Positions 61,157 to 64,000 of a stretch of 64,000 nt of DNA are shown in pieces (position 1 is the stretch's first letter; each line of letters opens with the position of its first letter). The notes beneath the pieces are model-generated. The model was not told the DNA's origin and ran no database searches. It saw only the letters and a list, made by a program, of their open reading frames with translations. The translations under genes were made by a program, and so were the position numbers. Source of the DNA: Canna indica (Eukaryota > Streptophyta > Magnoliopsida > Zingiberales > Cannaceae). The stretch spans positions 10,154,501-10,218,500 of the forward strand of contig CP136892.1 in assembly GCA_034359265.1 (NCBI GenBank), in the 5' to 3' direction.

Positions 61157-61619
61157 AAATAACTATGTTCCCAAATTGTCCAATCAGGGACAATTCAAGA
61201 ATTGTACGTCGTATAAAAGATCATCTACTTCTTTTACACGAACATACAATTCCCGAACGGATCTAAGGTTTTGCTAAATCATATCCGATTCATCGATGCG
61301 TACGTGAAACATATCAACTCGTCGGATGGATGATTATTTTCTAAATGTTTCGAGACAGTTCGAGTCCATATTGGACCGCCGCCGGCCGAAACCCTAGAAA
61401 TAGGGTTTCGGTCGGGTGATTTCCGCCGGCCGCAGGGAAGAGACGGCAGCAGGGAAGAGACTTACCTGAACAAGTCGGCAGCAGCGGTCGGCGTCGTCGG
61501 CGTCGTCGGCGTCGGCAGCAGCGGCAGCGGCGGCGAGTGGCGTCGGCAGGAGCGGCGGCGGCAGCAGCGAGCAGCGGGAGGAAGAAGAGTCGGGGCGCGA
61601 GAGCGTGCCCTATATAAAC

Positions 61620-61915
61620 TTATCAGCAACGGCTCACCCGCCCGTTAGAACGCCGTTGCTGATAAGTTATCATCAGCAACGGCTCACTTATCCGTTAGCA
61701 AGCCATTGCTGAATATTAAAAAATCAGCAACGGCTCGCCTTTCCGTCCGAACGCCGTAGCTGATAATTAAAATAATCAGCAACGGCTCGGTTTTCCGTTA
61801 GTACGCCGTTGCAGATACAGATATCTGCAACGGCTCGAGCGGCCGTAAGAATGCCGTTGCAAATAGCAACGGCTTGAGCGGCTGTCGCTGATAGCCGTTG
61901 CTGAAGACGAAGTTT
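61620..61915. repeat. Subterminal repeats of CACTA copy 2 (5' end of element)
   Basis: Five palindromic modules with CAGCAACGGC and its complement, corresponding to 3238-3530. Confidence 0.8.
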
Positions 61916-62225
61916 CTAGTAGTGCATCGAGATGTCGTGGTTCACGATGTGCATCACCCCCCACTCCATCGCTGCCTCCGCACACGCCCGCCACGCTGCC
62001 TCGTCCAGCGGGTCAAAGTCGAGGGGTGCCTACGGATGTGTATATATATATGGAAGAAGACTAAGAAAGAACCAAAAACAAGAAGGAAGAATGTTGAACA
62101 CAAATGGCAACATGAAGGACTTAAGGAATATGGAAAGAAACAAGGGGCGAAGGCTTCGATGGTCACAAGCATGCACTTCCCACTTTCACCAAACAAGCTT
62201 CGGTGGCCGCATGCATGCCCCGACG

Positions 62226-62436
62226 CTGGCCGCTTGGTGATCTACGCAAGCCGCCGAAGCTCCTGCGACACCTGCATGAAACGCGACGACGCAGTGCGGA
62301 TCACCGACGACCCGAACGACGTCGATCGCCACTCTAGCGTCCACGCCAGCAACGACGCCAGCTTCATGTTGTGGACAACCACCGTATCCTCGCACACATC
62401 TAAGGTAATCTCGACGCATACCTCATCATCGTCAGT
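62226..62436 (-). pseudogene. RBOH (NADPH oxidase) N-terminal fragment, copy A
   Basis: The minus strand from about 62436 reads DEVCVEITLDVCEDTVVVHN, then TLEWRSTSFGSSVIRTASSR, QVSQELRRL, a stop, and ITKRPASG. This matches the region just before and within the start of the NADPH_Ox domain of plant respiratory burst oxidase homologues. EF hands and all catalytic domains are absent. RBOH enzymes make superoxide at the plasma membrane. The fragment sits directly upstream of the ANS-like fragment on the same strand, separated by about 200 bp. Confidence 0.82.
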
Positions 62437-62487
62437 GGCGGCTGTAGCGGAAGGCAGGAGGTTGAGCGGAACACCAGATATAAAATT

Positions 62488-62645
62488 CCTTCCCCGCCTT
62501 CTGCAGTTGCTCGATGAGGTCCATGGAGATGTCGTGGTTCACGATGTGCATCACCCCCCACTCCGTCGCCGCCTCCTTCACCCCTTCGGCGCACGCCCGC
62601 TGTGCCGCCTCGTCCGGCGAGTCAAAGTCGAGGGGTGCCTATGGA
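62488..62645 (-). pseudogene. ANS/LDOX-like fragment, copy B
   Basis: The minus strand reads APLDFDSPDEAAQRACAEGV, then EAATEWGVMHIVNHDISMDL and IEQLQKAGKEFY, uninterrupted. It is the tandem partner of the fragment split by CACTA copy 2 and shows the pre-insertion target. It ends soon after KEFY and passes into unrelated sequence. Confidence 0.82.
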
Positions 62646-62820
62646 TGTGTATATATATGGAAGAAGAATAAGAAAGAACCAAGAACAAGAAGGAAGAAGA
62701 TTGAACACAAGCCAACATGAAGGACTTAAGGAACAGGGAAAGAAACAAGGGGCGGAAGGCTTCGATGGTCGCATGCATGCACTTCCCACTTTCACCAAAC
62801 AGGCTTCGGTGGCCGCATGC

Positions 62821-63036
62821 ATTCCCCGACGCCGGCCGCTTGGTGAGCTACGTAAGCCGCCGGAGCTCCTGCGACACCTACTGGAAACACGACGACGCGG
62901 TGCAGATCACTGATGACCCGAACGACGTTGATCGCCACTCTAGCGTCCGTGCCAGCAACGACGCTAGCTTCATGCTGTGGACCATCACCGCATCCTCGCG
63001 TACATCTAAGGTAATCTCGATGCATACCTCATCGTT
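62821..63036 (-). pseudogene. RBOH N-terminal fragment, copy B
   Basis: Reads DEVCIEITLDVREDAVMVHS, then TLEWRSTSFGSSV, VSQELRRL and TKRPASG, with internal stops. Partner of copy A; differences are mostly substitutions. Confidence 0.82.
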
Positions 63037-63040
63037 GTTA

Positions 63041-63705
63041 TGTCCGGGTTAAAAAAATAATAATAAATAAATAATAAATAAAAATAGATGGTTGTAGAAG
63101 TGGGTGGTGGCAGGTGGCAGATGAGGGTGAGGGTGAGGTGCTGTTGAGGGGTTTTAAGAGAGGGAAGTGGTGAGCAAGAGCGAGAGGTTGAGAAGAGGAG
63201 GGAGGAGATGCTGCATGTGGAGGAGGAGTCGGCGCGTGTCACCGGTGGAGCTCATCGTCGTCGGAGTCGCGGGATCGAGGTAGGAGATCTCATCCACTCC
63301 GTCGTTTACTTCCGTTGTTATCTCCGCCGATCTAACGACAAAGACAAGGGGGGAGGTTGTTGCGCTGTACCCCGGGCGGATCGCGTGCAGAAGTCACATG
63401 CAGCGGTCGCGTATAATGGTTGCGGGCTGCCATGCCGTGGTTGGAGGGCTGCCACGCGCAGGTCACGCAGCCATGGCGGCGCCGAGCAGTCGGGTGCTGC
63501 TGGTGCGGACCATCCGGGCCGCCGCTCGATCGATCGTGGGATTGAGCGGGGCCGAAGGATCGAGGAGGTTGTGAAGTCGCCAGTCAGTGATGGCTAGGCG
63601 GCAGGCCGGGGGAGGAGGGGTCTGCGGGTGATCGGAGAAGAAGAGGGAGATCGGGAGAAGAAGAAGAAGAAGGAGGAGGAGGAGGAGGAGGAGGAGGAGG
63701 AGGAG

Positions 63706-63769
<64 letters not shown>

Positions 63770-64000
63770 GGGTGTCCCACCGGAGCCGGGAGCCGCGGGA
63801 GAGGCCCGGCGAGGTCGGCGAGACTGCCGGCGTCCGGGAGGTCGGTCGGTGTGGGTTCGAGCGGAGCAGGGGGCGGCGTCGGGAGGGAGGTCGAGTGGGA
63901 GACGAGTGAGGGAGAGGGGTATTTAAGATTTATTTAATTTAATAAATAGGTGTTTAGAGAAGATAGTTGTATCGCATGAAATGAGGTTGATTTATGAATT
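63041..64000. other. Unassigned right end with GGA/GA microsatellite
   Basis: An AAT-rich patch (63046-63085) is followed by GC-rich DNA without a recognisable protein. A block of GAA, GGA and (GA)n repeats lies at about 63655-63768. The combination resembles the inner inverted-repeat zone of Pack-MULE 1, but no MULE terminus is visible. Long frames here are repeat-driven. Confidence 0.5.

Larger units (their letters stand above)
55150..61924 (-). mobile_element. CACTA (En/Spm) transposon, copy 2, inverted
   Basis: The termini CACTACTAGAAA and TTTCTAGTAGTG are flanked by CAT on both sides (55147-55149 and 61925-61927). It is the sister of 3224-10329 in opposite orientation. It is 6775 bp, shorter mainly because it lacks the 26-bp array and adjacent sequence. 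It inserted in the ANS-like fragment: the duplicated copy near 62510-62530 shows the uninterrupted target sequence. Confidence 0.96.
54275..62030 (-). pseudogene. Anthocyanidin synthase (ANS/LDOX)-like fragment, twice interrupted
   Basis: Reading the minus strand, 62030-61925 gives PLDFDPLDEAAWRACAEAAM and then EWGVMHIVNHDIS. After the CACTA insertion, 55149-55080 gives DLIEQLRKAGKEFFDLPMEQ with stops soon after, and 54990-54904 gives FGKQQRVVVTKILEILSMGL. After a hAT insertion, 54385-54275 gives LEKGKLEEELGGTEDLLLQL and then KINYYP. This is the ordered N-terminal half of a 2-oxoglutarate-dependent dioxygenase of the ANS/LDOX/FLS group. The iron-binding His/Asp region is absent. ANS makes anthocyanidins in flavonoid synthesis. 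ANS is favoured by the VMHIVNH and YAND-type motifs. Confidence 0.82.
61925..63040. repeat. Tandem duplication of the RBOH-ANS mosaic
   Basis: Copy A (61925-62436, continuing at 55106-55149 beyond the CACTA element) and copy B (about 62488-63040) share the order, spacing and the linker GGAAGAAGA...AAGAAAGAACCAA. The linker between ANS and RBOH pieces is the same in both, so the mosaic formed before the duplication. Confidence 0.85.

Noticed and set aside
61898..62913. Plus-strand frames of up to 257 codons across the RBOH/ANS fragments
   Set aside because: The minus strand carries clear RBOH and ANS homology in the same bases; plus frames are shadows helped by GC content.
63208..63909. Frames of 93-129 codons rich in Arg, Gly and Glu
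   Set aside because: GC-rich and microsatellite sequence, no recognised domain, overlapping frames on both strands.

Overview
This is nuclear DNA from a flowering plant. The evidence is spliced plant genes with GT-AG introns, chloroplast and sulfate-transport genes, Copia, LINE, CACTA, hAT and Mutator-like elements, and fragments of plant-only regulators. The GC-rich first exons of two genes, followed by AT-rich later exons, lean towards a monocot, but I cannot name a species. Only three genes look intact: a SULTR3;5-type sulfate transporter (19535-23596, +, 12 exons, 659 codons), a thylakoid-lumen PsbP-domain protein resembling PPD5 (24497-30776, -, 11 exons, 306 codons) and a class B DnaJ/HSP40 (52423-53567, +, 3 exons, 331 codons). 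Reading frame holds across every exon junction I assigned in all three.

Almost everything else is nested mobile DNA. From 1 to about 12.4 kb lies a gag-only Copia-type retroelement, split by a hAT-like element (2408-3083) and a 7.1 kb CACTA transposon (3224-10329, TSD TAA). Then come two hAT elements (12802-13786, 14182-14700), a Pack-MULE carrying a DUF538 fragment (14859-16582), a LINE remnant (about 16.7-18.4 kb), and the transporter and PsbP-domain genes. A non-coding LTR element on the minus strand follows (32370-38202), with a mitochondrion-like insert.

A second Pack-MULE (38511-45568) holds pieces of at least four genes: an R2R3-MYB, a PRE/ILI-type small bHLH, a WRINKLED1-like AP2 factor and a HOOKLESS1-like acetyltransferase. 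A Copia element (39023-43722) sits in the intron of its MYB fragment. Another Copia (45724-50390, TSD GCTTT) lies inside a minus-strand LINE remnant, which also carries a CACTA-type MITE.

Downstream of the DnaJ gene, a TIR of the same MULE family (from 53697) opens a mosaic of MAX2, anthocyanidin synthase (ANS/LDOX-like) and RBOH fragments. This mosaic is partly duplicated in tandem and interrupted by a hAT element (54386-54903) and a second, inverted CACTA copy (55150-61924, TSD CAT).

The most interesting signals are (1) one MULE TIR family tied to captured plant-gene fragments at three places, (2) the two sister CACTA elements whose TNP2 genes are each broken by a different single-base deletion, and (3) a 176-bp inverted repeat upstream of TNP2 kept in both CACTA copies.
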